64,000 bases of DNA, taken from positions 26,490,097 to 26,554,096 of the forward strand of contig CM073324.1 of NCBI GenBank assembly GCA_037043015.1, in the 5' to 3' direction. The position numbers and the translations under genes are program-made. Shown piece after piece: positions 1 to 11,544 of this stretch (position 1 is the stretch's first letter; the number at the start of each line of letters is the position of its first letter). The notes under the pieces are model-generated. The model had not been told where the DNA came from. It did not search any database and worked only from the letters and a program-made list of their open reading frames with translations. The stretch is from Bryum argenteum. Lineage: Eukaryota > Streptophyta > Bryopsida > Bryales > Bryaceae.

Positions 1-3000
1 ATCTTTGCAACTGTTGGGAGTTTTTGATGATAGTGTATGCCATCTTTGTTGGATGAGCAGGAAATCAACCATGCAGGAAGTGGCGGCCTTTGGGCAGAGC
101 TTGTGCAAAATCGAGGTCTTCGATCATACTTACTTGAGAATACGTTGTCAAGTGAGAATATTCTTGTTTTGATTCGAAACCTTTTTGTTGATGATTCGTA
201 GGTTTTGAAGCCGGAGGCACAAACACACCGTCAATTATCGACCCCTGGATTAAAATTGGTACTGACCTTCAAGTTCAAATCGGCACGGAGCTTTCATCAC
301 CATTTGACCGAAATAAAGTGGCCCTCAAAGTGTCGGTATTGTGCGATGTCCTTGATGTTTCCAACCTCTGCCCGACCGGAGGTGTTGGTACCGCTAACCC
401 CGGCTTTTGGGGCATGGTTAGTCCTTTTTCATTTCCATAATCCAAACTCAATATCGTTGGATTGACAACATCAATTTTTGTCATTTCGATGTGGGTGAGA
501 TTGGTTGTGATATTCAATTTAGAATCTCAATCATTACGAGTGCTTATATTTGCCACAATCTATAGCAGTTTCCTTCTCTCATACACTTTTATGTCCACTC
601 TATTTTCAGTCCCCATTTTCTACACTAAACCACCAATCTCACAAACGTAAAACTAAACATATCAATTAAAGCCCAACCAAGTACTCCAACCAATCTTCAA
701 GAAAACAACCATACTCTAAATTATCAACAGTCTTTTCTCTTTCTCTCCTCACTTCCTACTCTAAAACCATCTTTCCTTCCTTGTGCCATTCTCTATAATA
801 AAAAAACACAACTGCTGAAACAACAGAAGTTCAATCTAGTAATTTCCAACCAAGTTACATAATAGATGCTCTTGAACCTGAGCGGTGTCAAAAAAGAGTT
901 GGCTCTCAAAAAGCCAAACCTTCACACCGTGCATTGCTCTTCAATGCTTACTTGAAGGGAGAATAAGAATGGTGATATGCCGTGTGTAGAACATTGTGGT
1001 GAACTCGGCATACAAAGTTGAATTCTGGGTGAGAACCGATCGCCCAACGAGTCTTTCCGTCGCACTTACATCTGCAAACGGGAGTATACTGGCTCAAGCG
1101 CATGTCAGGTACTAAGCTTTAGACATGTCAAGCATGTCACTATTGGAGTGATTTTTGAACGCAATTGTTCTTTCCTAAGGTAGGTATGTGCACACGTTGT
1201 TTATTGATTTGTTGATTATGGTGTTAGCTTGAGCGTGCCTTCAGTTTGGACGAAGCAATCACTTACTTTGACAGCCACGAAGACAGACCACAAGGCCAGC
1301 TTGTCGATAACTAGTAGCACAAAAGGTGTGTTCTGGCTGGACCAAGTCTCCGCCATGCCTACCGACACTTTCAAGGTGCGACCTTGGACTACGGTTATTC
1401 GAACAATCCACTCTGTGATGATGAAATCACTGCATCAAAATCCACGCTTTTTATAGCAGATTTAGGATCAAAGCATCGGAGTGTCATGTTTGTTTTGCGT
1501 TTGCACTTTTTGGCATACATTGATTTTGGTTTTAAATATGACGGTTTTGTGTGTGCAGACTAGGGTTGTTCGTTTTGATTCTGATCTTCAAGTATTTTAA
1601 TTTGTGGGTTTTGGTTGATTTGTAGGGCCATGGATTTCGGAAGGAGCTTGCATCCATGATTGCTGATTTGAAACCTGGCTTTCTTCGGTTCCCTGGTAAG
1701 ACATCTCATACCCAAGAAGTACTTCAACCCAAGCAAGCCGGAGGGGCTTTTTTCCAACAGGATCTGCTTTGTAGCTCTCACTGTAGTCAACTTTTCACTA
1801 ATGTCAAACTCGTCGCCTTCTTACAATGCATTCAAAAAGTGATTTTTTTTCAATTCAAATCACAATTTGTATGAGTGAATTTGTGCTTTGAAAAGATTGT
1901 GGTAGGTAGGTTGGGGTTGTACATAACCTTGTTGGAGGTTGCAAGCTCATCATTGATTGGTTCATTCATGATGCCCAAGTTCAAAAAGTGCACTATTCAT
2001 GATGCCCAAGTCCAAAAGATGTTGTGATCCAATTTTGAGCTGCATGTTTCAGACCTTGTGGGCGTTTAAGGGTTAACATTATTTTGAGTCAACTTCCGAT
2101 AGCTTTGTTTCTACATTGATTTGAAGAATGCTTAGATGGTGATTTCGGTGTAATTGCCCATAATTTGTAGGTGGCTGCTACGTGGAAGGCCAACGACTGA
2201 AAAATGCATTTCGGTGGCGAGATTCGGTAGGGCCTTACGAAAATCGGCCCGGGCACTATGGTGATGTGTGGAATTATTGGTCCGATGATGGCATGGGTTT
2301 CTTTGAAGGCCTACAAGTAAGCTCACTTCACTCTATTTAAGACTTCATACTAATTTGCATGGAGAAGGTTGTGCTTTATAGCCACATATAATAGTTGTGC
2401 CCACTCTCAACATAGTCCTCAAGTTATTTTATATTATTTACTCTTGATAATTTAGTGTGTTCACTAGAATTCAATGAGTCCTTTCTACCAATTTTAGTTG
2501 TAGTGAACAAGTTGTATTCTTCGAATTGTTTTCTACTTCCAATGTGACTGTGTATATGTTGTAGTTGGCAGAGGATTTGAATGCAACAGCCATTTGGGTC
2601 TTCAACAATGGTAACTTGAAATCATTCTCCCAAATTCCATTAAGTAGGAATAAATAAGTATCATTTCAGTAAAATCTACTTTCAATCTCAATGCTTGGAA
2701 TCAAATGAAAAGATACAATCTTATGAGACAAAAATTCTTATCCATTTGTCAAACACAACTTAGATGAGAGATGTACATATAAGACGTCATCAATGTACCA
2801 AATGTACATCTCATCTAGATTGTTAATGACAAATGAATAGGAATTCTGTTCGCTGGTTTCTAGGGATTAACATTATGACAATCTTCATTATTTCTCACTC
2901 AAAAGATTAAATGTGTAGGAATCAGCCATGAGCAATCAGTACCAACTTCAGAAATCGGTCCATTTGTCCAGGTACATTCTTACGATATACTTGCTGTTTT

Positions 3001-6000
3001 GATCAGATTCTATTTTTAACGTAATTTCAAATTGGTCTTTCAAATCAAGATCTTATTGTAAAAGCATTGCCCAGAGTTTGAGAAGATTACAAATCTTTTG
3101 AAAATAGCTAAATTCTCTTACTCTAGTTATGAATTCCAGCATCAATTTGAGATGATTCCTGTTGGATGGTTTAAATAGAATGTACTGGATGCCATCGAAT
3201 TTGCAAGAGGGCCTACGAACTCGGTATGGGGTGCAATGCGAGCTTCGATGAATCACTCCGAACCATTCCAACTCAAATACCTCGGTGTCGGTAACGAGGA
3301 TTGCTACTTACCTTATTACAGAGGTAAGCACCATGGATCTTTCATTAATGTGCAACTAATCTCCACAGATTCAGGAAAAATTAAACAACACACATCTCTA
3401 TTAATTTCTGTTCAAAACTTTCAGGTTCTTCGTGTTTGCATATTAAAAGTTGGTAGTTTTAACAAAACTTGTGGGCCTGGATAGGAAACTACATGGCGTT
3501 TTACGATGCAATCAAGGCCAAGTATCCAGACATGAAGCTGATTTCGAATTGCGATGCCTCGAATGCACCTCTCGACCACCCTGCCGACATATTTGATTAT
3601 CATGTAAGTCTTGCTGCCGAAGCTCCTTCATACCATTTTCCCGTTTCTTATTCGATGCCAGACACTTTTGGGTCGATTTGATTTTTGACTAAAATGTCGA
3701 TTTCGAGGAATCCAGGATCAATGATGGATACTCCAATTTTCGACAATATTCCTGCTCTATTGAAAATGAGATATTGCAAGCTTCTGCAGATTTGACAGAT
3801 TTGCTTTCTTTACACAGATCTATAGCAATGCCCAGAATATGTTTGCGGCACGGCACCATTTTGATAGCACTTCGAGGACAGGGCCAAAGGTATATGCTTC
3901 CAGCCAATTCAGTTTCATACAAAGTTAAAATGGTTTGATTAGACACCATGCATTCATAGGGATGTAGAAACAATCCAGATTTTTGTGCATAACGTGATTT
4001 AGTGTGGGTTGGCAGGCCTTTGTGAGTGAGTATGCAGTCACGGGAGGTGATGCTGGCCAAGGGAGTCTTTTGGCAGCATTAGCTGAAGCTGCGTTTCTTA
4101 TTGGTATTGAGCTTAATAGGTAACCACCCTCTCATGACTAAAACTATTACTACATTATTGTCTTTGTTTTTGCAGGACTTCAAAAAACACAAAATAAAAA
4201 TAAAATGACCCCGTAGTATCTTAATTAGGTGTTGTCTATAGTTGTTTTATTCAATGGGTTCGAATCATGATTGAGAGGATTTTACGTTTACTTGAGCAAT
4301 GACTAAATATATGGCATCGTGGTGTTTGTTTGGATGAAATAGTGATGTGGTGGAAATGGCAAGCTATGCACCTTTGTTTGCGAACATCAACGACAAAAAG
4401 TATACTCCTTACCTTTGACCATGATCTAACTTAAAAGTTTATGTATTATCATTTCATGTTAAAGTAGAGATAGATACTATATATGTTGGTTGTGAATTCC
4501 TTTTGTTTAGTTGCATGTCTCTAAAGCCCAAATTAAAACTCTATATCCACTTGTGCCAAGAAACCAAGATTTTTTTAAGAGGTGTGAACATGAAATTATA
4601 TGGACAAATCGTTGAGAGATACACTTTAACTTGAAAATGTTTGCTTTGGATTTTTGAATAGGTGGAACCCAGATGCAATAGTGTTCGACTCATCATCACA
4701 CTACGGTACACCAAGCTATTGGATGCAGCAGTTTTTCAAGAAATCCAATGGTGCCCACCTTCTTGATGCCACACTTGTTGGTGATACATCCACCAAAAGC
4801 TCTCTTATTGCATCAGCTATTCATGCAGTTGAGGGCGGCATGGAATCCTTGATTGTCAAGGTATATTTCTCTTTGGAATGATTAACCCCAAAAGAATCTT
4901 GGTTTAAAATTGCCTAATTTCACAAAAATGACTTTCTTTTACCTCAAGATTGATAAAACTCAATCTAAGTATTATTTAGAACATCCAAGAGTAGAATCGA
5001 AGTTCACCATCTACTCATTGTAAAAAATTTGAACCGTTGACTCTTCAGCATTTGTGAGATTATAACTATCAAAGTTGGCATAATTTTCTCCTGCATGAAC
5101 CTTCAATACCTATTTCGGGTTTTAAGAATCTCGAAGGGTTAATGTTGAGTTTCTATTTACTTCAAGAAAATATTGTCATTATGATATTCATGGAGGAAAA
5201 AAATTAAAGTGTGATTATTCATTAGGGTTTTACAAACAACAACATTGTGACAAACTTCGTGTATCATGAATCTAATGTTTTATCCAATTCTAATGGAAAA
5301 GAGAAAATCATTTTTCCCCAAACTTTGTTACTTATGACGGTATTTTATTGACAACTACTCAAATCCTACCGTTACTTTTTCAACATCTTGAGGCCAAATA
5401 CAAAGTGTCCTTGATCAACTTGATCAATTTAAACAAAAAGAGAGCACCCTTTCCTAGCTGAGTTTAGATTGATAAATTCTCCATATTTCTATAGAAAAAC
5501 ATGGCTTCTCATTTTGTGCTATCATGATGCAGATATTGAACTTCGCCAATACTGCCGTGACTGTCAACCTCAACATATCAGGATTATCGGCAAGCAATAT
5601 TCTTGCTGCCAAGTCCACCATCTCAGTTTTGGCTTCTGCAAATGTGATGGATGAAAACTCCCTCACCAACCCAATGAAGGTACTCAAAAAGATCAATTCA
5701 ACAAAGAAAAAGAACAAAGACCTTCTAAAAAAAGCGCCAATTTCATACACTATGACCACTGATCATAAGCAAAATAATGAATGTGTGACAATAATAGCAG
5801 TAGTCATAAAACAATGGCGGAGTCAAATCAAGGCGGTAAGGATACCACAAAGCTAACCTAGGTCTTGAAAGCCTGCATAAAAGAGCTAACTTGTTATTTA
5901 TGTCAATCTCGTATGCATACATTTCAGTTACACGGAACTTATTCATGCTTCGAACTTACTCGATAAACACCTCAGATTCCAACCCTAGCATCCTAAGTTC

Positions 6001-6199
6001 TATTGGAATTACATTTTAGTAATCCTTTGTGTGATTGGTTGAGCAGGTGACTCCCAATGTGAGCCAGGCCACAAATGCAGCACCCACTATGGAGCTTCAT
6101 CTGCTTCCCAACTCCCTTCTTGCTCTCGAACTGGCGCTCAAGCCCAAATCTACTTCTGAGATTGTACAAGTGACAGAGGCTACCTCAGTCACCACCTAA
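1..6199 (+). CDS. Alpha-L-arabinofuranosidase (GH51), 5'-partial, 16 visible exons
   Basis: This gene encodes a secreted-type wall enzyme that removes terminal arabinofuranose from arabinoxylan and arabinan. Phase-consistent coding exons are 61-115, 202-416, 990-1108, 1228-1375, 1626-1695, 2171-2316, 2565-2610, 2919-2971, 3179-3323, 3485-3603, 3818-3889, 4016-4119, 4343-4399, 4662-4860, 5533-5679 and 6047-6199 (stop TAA), about 615 residues. The first reads EINHAGSGGLWAELVQNRG, which is typical of plant GH51 near the N-terminus. The acid/base Glu lies in LGVGNEDC (exon 3179-3323) and the nucleophile Glu in FVSEYAV (exon 4016-4119). A C-terminal beta-sandwich follows. The signal peptide and first exons lie left of the window. 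Two introns hold TTAA-bounded repeat elements (1723-2076 and 4882-5142). Family and exon calls are strong; the exact expressed isoform is untested. Confidence 0.93.
1723..2076. mobile_element. TTAA-bounded MITE, family E, copy 1, in GH51 intron
   Basis: This 354-bp element lies in the intron between exons 1626-1695 and 2171-2316. It is highly similar along its length to 17854-18222 and 48942-49311. Shared blocks include GGTTGCAAGCTCATCATTG and a twice-repeated 'gatgcccaagt' phrase. The right end is intact (GGGCGTTTAAGGG then TTAA at 2073-2076). The left end is eroded to TTCAACCC. It has no coding capacity. Confidence 0.75.
4882..5142. mobile_element. TTAA-bounded MITE, family B, copy 1, in GH51 intron
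   Basis: This 261-bp element begins TTAACCCCAAAAG and ends CGAAGGGTTAA. Inside are family B landmarks shared with 23236-23503 and 46436-46785: 'aaactcaatctaag', 'tttgaaccgtt' and 'gagattataa...tcaaagttgg'. It sits wholly inside the intron between exons 4662-4860 and 5533-5679. The inverted ends are worn compared with the 23.2 kb copy. Confidence 0.7.
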
Positions 6200-7105
6200 A
6201 ATGCTCAAGAGAAAGAATGAGCACACAGAAGAAGACATTAGTGATTTGATCAGGTTTGGAGTTTCCAAGGTTACATGGGTTGGGGTTTCGAGGGTTTCGA
6301 GTTTGAAATCATTTGCTTTGTTGATTAGAGGTAGCACGTTCTGATCTGTTAGTCAGAGGGTTCGTGTTAGGGAGAATCGTCTACCTTACAGGAGAAAGCG
6401 AACTTACACGACATTGTCAAAAAGTTGAATTAAGGCGCAAATCATATGAGGTTCTTTTGTCCGAAAGTTGTTTGTCTGAAAATGACGTGTACTTGAGGAA
6501 GGCGAACATTGAAGTTAGACGTGCATTTTAGATAATTGGATCATTTTCGACACCAAAGTCATTCTCATAAAAGCACGGACAAGCAATAAGCCCAAGTAGA
6601 CACCCTATTCCATGCTTAGAAGAGCACCAAAAAGCACTGAGCCCCAAGTAGAAACCGTAACTTAAAGGCACAAAAAGGCAGGTCCACATGGACTTATACT
6701 TCGTCATCTCAACGATGATCTCCTTCAAGGATCACTATTGGCCGGGTACAAAAACGTGAAGTAACGATCTTCTTGGGTCCAAATACAAGAACACGTAAAC
6801 ATTGGCAAGTTCAAAGGTTCTGGTTTCTATCCCTAAGCATCGGGACGACAAGGAAAACCTAGAGCTGCATACCTTCAAGAGGCACAGAGAAACCAATCGG
6901 GCGTTTCTTCATCAGCTACATGTACCGTCAAAACTGAAGAGAAAAGATGAGAAGAATATTTACAGGTTGCTGGACTTGGACACGGCCGATACCCTCAAGA
7001 CTACGAGTAGTGATCAGAGAGAACCTGGGACAGACCGGGAGTATTATTCAGTATTGATCCTGAATGTAATCTCTGCTGGGAAAGCTTGAAGAAGTCAAAA
7101 AGAAG
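6200..7105. other. Shared 3' flank of convergent GH51 and acetate kinase genes
   Basis: This stretch holds the 3' untranslated regions of the two converging genes. A reading frame at 6802-7089 has no recognisable product and lacks a convincing ATG start, so I treat it as chance. No RNA gene or repeat was seen. Confidence 0.5.
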
Positions 7106-9081
7106 TCAACCGCCTGAACGTTTCATATGCATTTGTTGCTGTGACTGCTGATGTGCATCCACGACTTGCAGTGTTTGCTGGGCGATGGAAAGCTCCTCAT
7201 CAGTTGGTATTACCAGGATCTGAACCTTGGAGCCCTTCTTGTGAATTGCCTTGGCCTCTTTTACTTTCCCTTCCTGGTTTTGACTCTGATCAATCTCGAT
7301 ACCGAACTTTTCCAAGCCTTGACAGATCAGAGCACGGGTTCGACCCGATGCCTCTCCAACTCCTGCACTGAACACCAAGGCGTCGACCTGCCCTTGCAGT
7401 TGGAAAAAATAAGCTCCGAGGTAACTACGAATTCGGTGCACATACACCTCGATAGCTAATTTATGTCTTGCACTGCCAGCTTCAGCAGCGTCCCATACAC
7501 CCCTCATGTCCCTGTCTCCGCACAAACCGAGCAATCCACTTTTCTTGTTGAGCATATCGGTGATCGCATCCACGCTCATGCCCATCTCAGTTGCCAGCAT
7601 TTGGTGGATTGCAGGGTCGATATCACCTGACCGCGTGGCCATAACCAACCCTTGCAGCGGTGTGACGCCCATGGATGTATCAATAGACTTCCCACCTTTG
7701 ATTGCTGCCATACTTGCTCCAGCTCCAAGATGCAACACAATTATGTTGAGGTCCTCACGAGGCTTTCCAAGTATGTGAGAAGCACGACCAAGGAGGTACT
7801 GATAGCTTGTTCCATGCATGCCGTACTTTCGTATGCCAAGCTTCTCGTAGAGCTCGTGTGGTATTGCGTAACGATACGCAGAGGGTGGTATGGTAGAGTG
7901 AAAAGCAGTGTCGAACACAGCTACTTGGGGACAGTCAAAAAGCTCTTCCGCAACCCGAATTCCCTGCCACCAAGAATGAGCAGGGTACCGCGATTGAGTA
8001 CAAAAATTGCCCCTAAAGCATTACACCCGAGAACAATCTCTCTGCAGTCTCAATTCAGAATTTTAAGGAAAGGGGAATCTATGACTGTACCTCAAGGTTT
8101 GGAGGATTATGGAGCGGAGCAAGAGGTATAGCTTTCTCAATGGCATGTTTCACACTTTCAGTGACAAGTGAAGGCTGAGTCAAAGCCTCTCCACCGTGCA
8201 CAACTCGGTGGCCCACAGCCGTGACGCTCTGACCATTACCCTCCCCTAAACGAAGGAGCTCCAGCACTTTTTGCAAGCCCTGCTTGTGGTGCTTTATGTC
8301 GGGTCCCTGCAAATCGTAACAAACTTGAAAATCTTGCGAAAACCTTGCGAAAACCTTGAGATTGAGTGACCGCAAGCTTCAGGGCTCTTCTTCTCGTATG
8401 ACCAATTGAAATTACGATCTCATAAATTCTAAACATATAAGGTCTGCAAGCCGATCACGAGCAGCGAAATAATCTCAATGAACCGAGAACACAATAATGC
8501 AATGCTGAGTTCGCTTACTTGAAGTTTCACATCCTGAGCCGTCTGCAAATTTTTGTGAGAGATGAAGGCTTTGTCGGTCCCGATGCCATCGACAATACCT
8601 TGAGAAATGCATGATGCTCCTTTGGCAAATGCGTAGAGAGCATACCTGCAAATACAATACCGTCATCAGCAATCAATTTGCAATCAGAACAAGCTACACA
8701 TGAAAAAATCATTCAAAAAACCGAGCAATCTACTTCGCCGCTTCCGCTTCGATGCACAAACAAATTCCATACAAGAGCCCAAAACCCCCGTAACACACCA
8801 CTGTCACGAGCAATGGCGATTTCCGAAACATCGACCTACGAAATTGTCCACTAATCTTCAGATTCGATTGAAATTGCGAGAGAAAGCGATCGCCAGTCCG
8901 TGCTAAGCTGCAAAGAACCTTCCACTACACGAGCTAACTCTCTGACTTTAGTAGCCCCGTTTCGGGAATTCTTACAGAGACATTTATTATAAGGACATGA
9001 CCTCTGAAGTTGGGAATTTCAAGCAGAGACTCACTTGAGCGAGGAGCTTCCAGCGTTGAGCACGAGCACGGATTTCCCCAT
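7106..9081 (-). CDS. ACK: Acetate kinase, 4 coding exons, 415 aa
   Basis: Acetate kinase interconverts acetate plus ATP and acetyl phosphate plus ADP. Exons on the minus strand are 9081-9035, 8645-8519, 8306-8091 and 7963-7106; they join in phase to 415 residues, close to the bacterial AckA length of about 400. Visible motifs are the N-terminal phosphate-binding VLVLNAGSSSLK, VGHRVVHGGE (catalytic Arg), HLGAGAS, MATRSGDIDP (second catalytic Arg), FSAGVGEASGRTR and, near the C-terminus, IPTDEELSIA (metal-binding Glu). The start is the first in-frame ATG: upstream codons stay open for about 23 residues to a TAG without another ATG. No clear transit peptide is seen. The partner that makes or uses acetyl phosphate (Pta or Xfp) is not in the window. 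Seed plants generally lack this enzyme. Confidence 0.95.
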
Positions 9082-11544
9082 GGTTGCAATTCGCGGAGAC
9101 CAATGCAAGAGTTTGGACTGCTCTGAGAGAGAGACGATCCCAAAGCCGCCGAAGTGGGGCTAGTGACCGTGTGCACTCTTCATCCATCGCTCTCCTGAAA
9201 CTTCGTTCATCCATGCGGTAGAGCCAATCCATTCCGTTGTTTCAGGATACGTTGTCGATGAATGAAGTATTTGTCATCCAGTCAGTTGACACATGTTGCT
9301 GCCACCAACCGTCATGAACATGCGTTTCGTGGGGACACCTGCAGTTTGTTTCGAAAGAGTATTATTGAACGAAGATCTAGAAACAATTTAAAGCTTTTTT
9401 ACTAATTATTCTTTCCAAATCTGATCAAAAGTATTTTATAACGAGTCTATTTCAAATATTTCAGACATGAATATATTACCTTCACGGCACAATTTAGCTA
9501 AGGGAGTCCAAAAAAGTTGTCCTAAGTACAATTTCAGCTCATGCAAGTGTGTCAAACATGTCCATCTTCTAAATAAAGTTAAGTATGAGAACACCAAATG
9601 TGGTTTCAATTACCAGCACTTATAGCCTACCCAAAAAAAAAAAAAAAAAAAAAAAAATCAATCACATAGAAGAATATTAGGGATTTTATTATGTATTTTA
9701 GTTGAAAAAGTAAGTTGTGTCCTAATGACACAAAATCCTAAGAAACAATCAGTCGATACATCAAATGATCACATTTTGATACCATTTTTGGATATGACTT
9801 ACATGTACTTGTGCATTATATAAAATAGTTAGTTTGGCAAATAAAAAATTAATAATTTTTGCACCATGATGCTTGCAAATCCCACCAATAAGCAATTTAC
9901 TGTGGAGGGTTCAATGATCCAAAAATAAAAAATTTGAATAATTCTTTTTCTTAGGAATGTGCATCTTGATCCCAATTACATATACGATAGTTTAAAATGA
10001 TTTTGTACTCTTTGTAATTGGTAAAAATGGAAATAAATGAACTTTGGATGTTTCAACCAAAAATCACCTAATTAGCCTTGACAAAAAGTGATAACCATAC
10101 CTTGGTTGTGCCCTTCATCTACATTTACAACTTTCTGAAAAATCTTGTGTTTTTAGACCAATAGACCAAGAGCATCAAGAGTTTGATGTCAGTTTCATCT
10201 ATGTCAAAACGTCAACAAACTTCTTCATGTTTCTACAAACAAACCCTTCATGTTTCTACATCTTTTCCAATAAGGAAACGAGAGGTGTGTTTAAGAAATA
10301 ATCCAAATCATTGGATATCTTGTTATTTTCTATTGTTTCATGAAATGTATGAAACAAAGTGTCAGTAAAGAAAGGTGGCGTCACAAGCAAAAACGTGTGT
10401 GATTTCCATAAAGCACCCACTAGTAAGAATGTCTCATCTCACCAAATCTTACTGAATTCAATCATTTCAGCTTGATAGAAACTATACACCTTTCCACCAC
10501 ACAAGAGATGATAATGAGCACAAAATAGTTTTATTGAACCTTTACAAGAATGGTGCATTCACATGCATTACACATCATGTAATATTGCCTCATACGAATG
10601 AATTTGGTATAATGCACATGCCGGCGTGGTTAAGGTAAGATAGTCAATGGGGGAGCCATCTCTAGATTAAGAAAAAACTCCTCAATATAACTGAAGTATG
10701 TAGACCTATTAGTTTCTCACCGACTTAACACTTTTAAAATAGAATACTTGTTTATGGCTTCAAAGTCTATGAGCTTTTTTCCTTGAGGGAAGAAAAATAT
10801 ATCATTCATATGGTTTGAGATTTTAGCTTAAATATTTTCTAATAAAATACACTTTGACAAATTAGACCGTATTTGACTCCTAGATATGATGCAACCACAC
10901 TCCAATCCCCTCTCATCATACTCATACCTTCTACATAATCATGTCGAATCAAATTAACACCAAGTATCTCCTTCCATGTAAATTTCAAACAAGAAACACT
11001 TTTAAAAGAATGTTATGATCCATAACTGTGATTTTAAGAATTATACCATGTATTAGTTCAATATGTGACTATTTTGAGAATACTAAAAATTCAAGTGCAA
11101 TTGTATGGGGGATTTCCAAAGTGCAAATAAATTTCTCAAAAAGTTGGGCAATCTCAGAAATTATTTTTATTTTCTTTTGCCAAATTTGATGCAAGACTCG
11201 ATGCACTTCCACGAATCATCACTGAAGTAGCATGCGACAAATTGATAGTCTGGCTGAATCCCAGATATATAAAAATACACCAGGAAAATTGCTTGGTTTT
11301 CAATTAAAATCAAACAAGAATTACAACATAGATACATTGAAACTAACATTGGAAATAATCAATATACGAAGTTTGTCCTTGTGAATGACATCAACAAGCA
11401 AGCGTTGCTTGTAATTCTAACCAGATAATACAACAAAATTACAATACTCCAGTACCCAGTCTTGACAGGATTCATTGTGAGCAGATGTTTCCACTTCCTC
11501 GAAGGTTGATTCCTCAGACACCATTGCTTTGCAATGTGGTTCAG
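9082..11544. other. AT-rich intergenic region, ACK promoter side to SUS 3' side
   Basis: This is the 5' flank of acetate kinase followed by AT-rich sequence up to the sucrose synthase stop codon. It holds an A25 homopolymer at 9633-9657. Short reading frames at 10183-10368 and 11167-11349 show no family features. I see no RNA gene. Confidence 0.5.

Noticed and set aside
4255-4275. B-box-like GGTTCGAATC in an intron
   Set aside because: There is no A box or tRNA fold upstream; it is a chance match.
6802-7089. 95-codon plus-strand frame between two genes
   Set aside because: It has no family features and no ATG start, and lies in the shared 3' flank of convergent genes.
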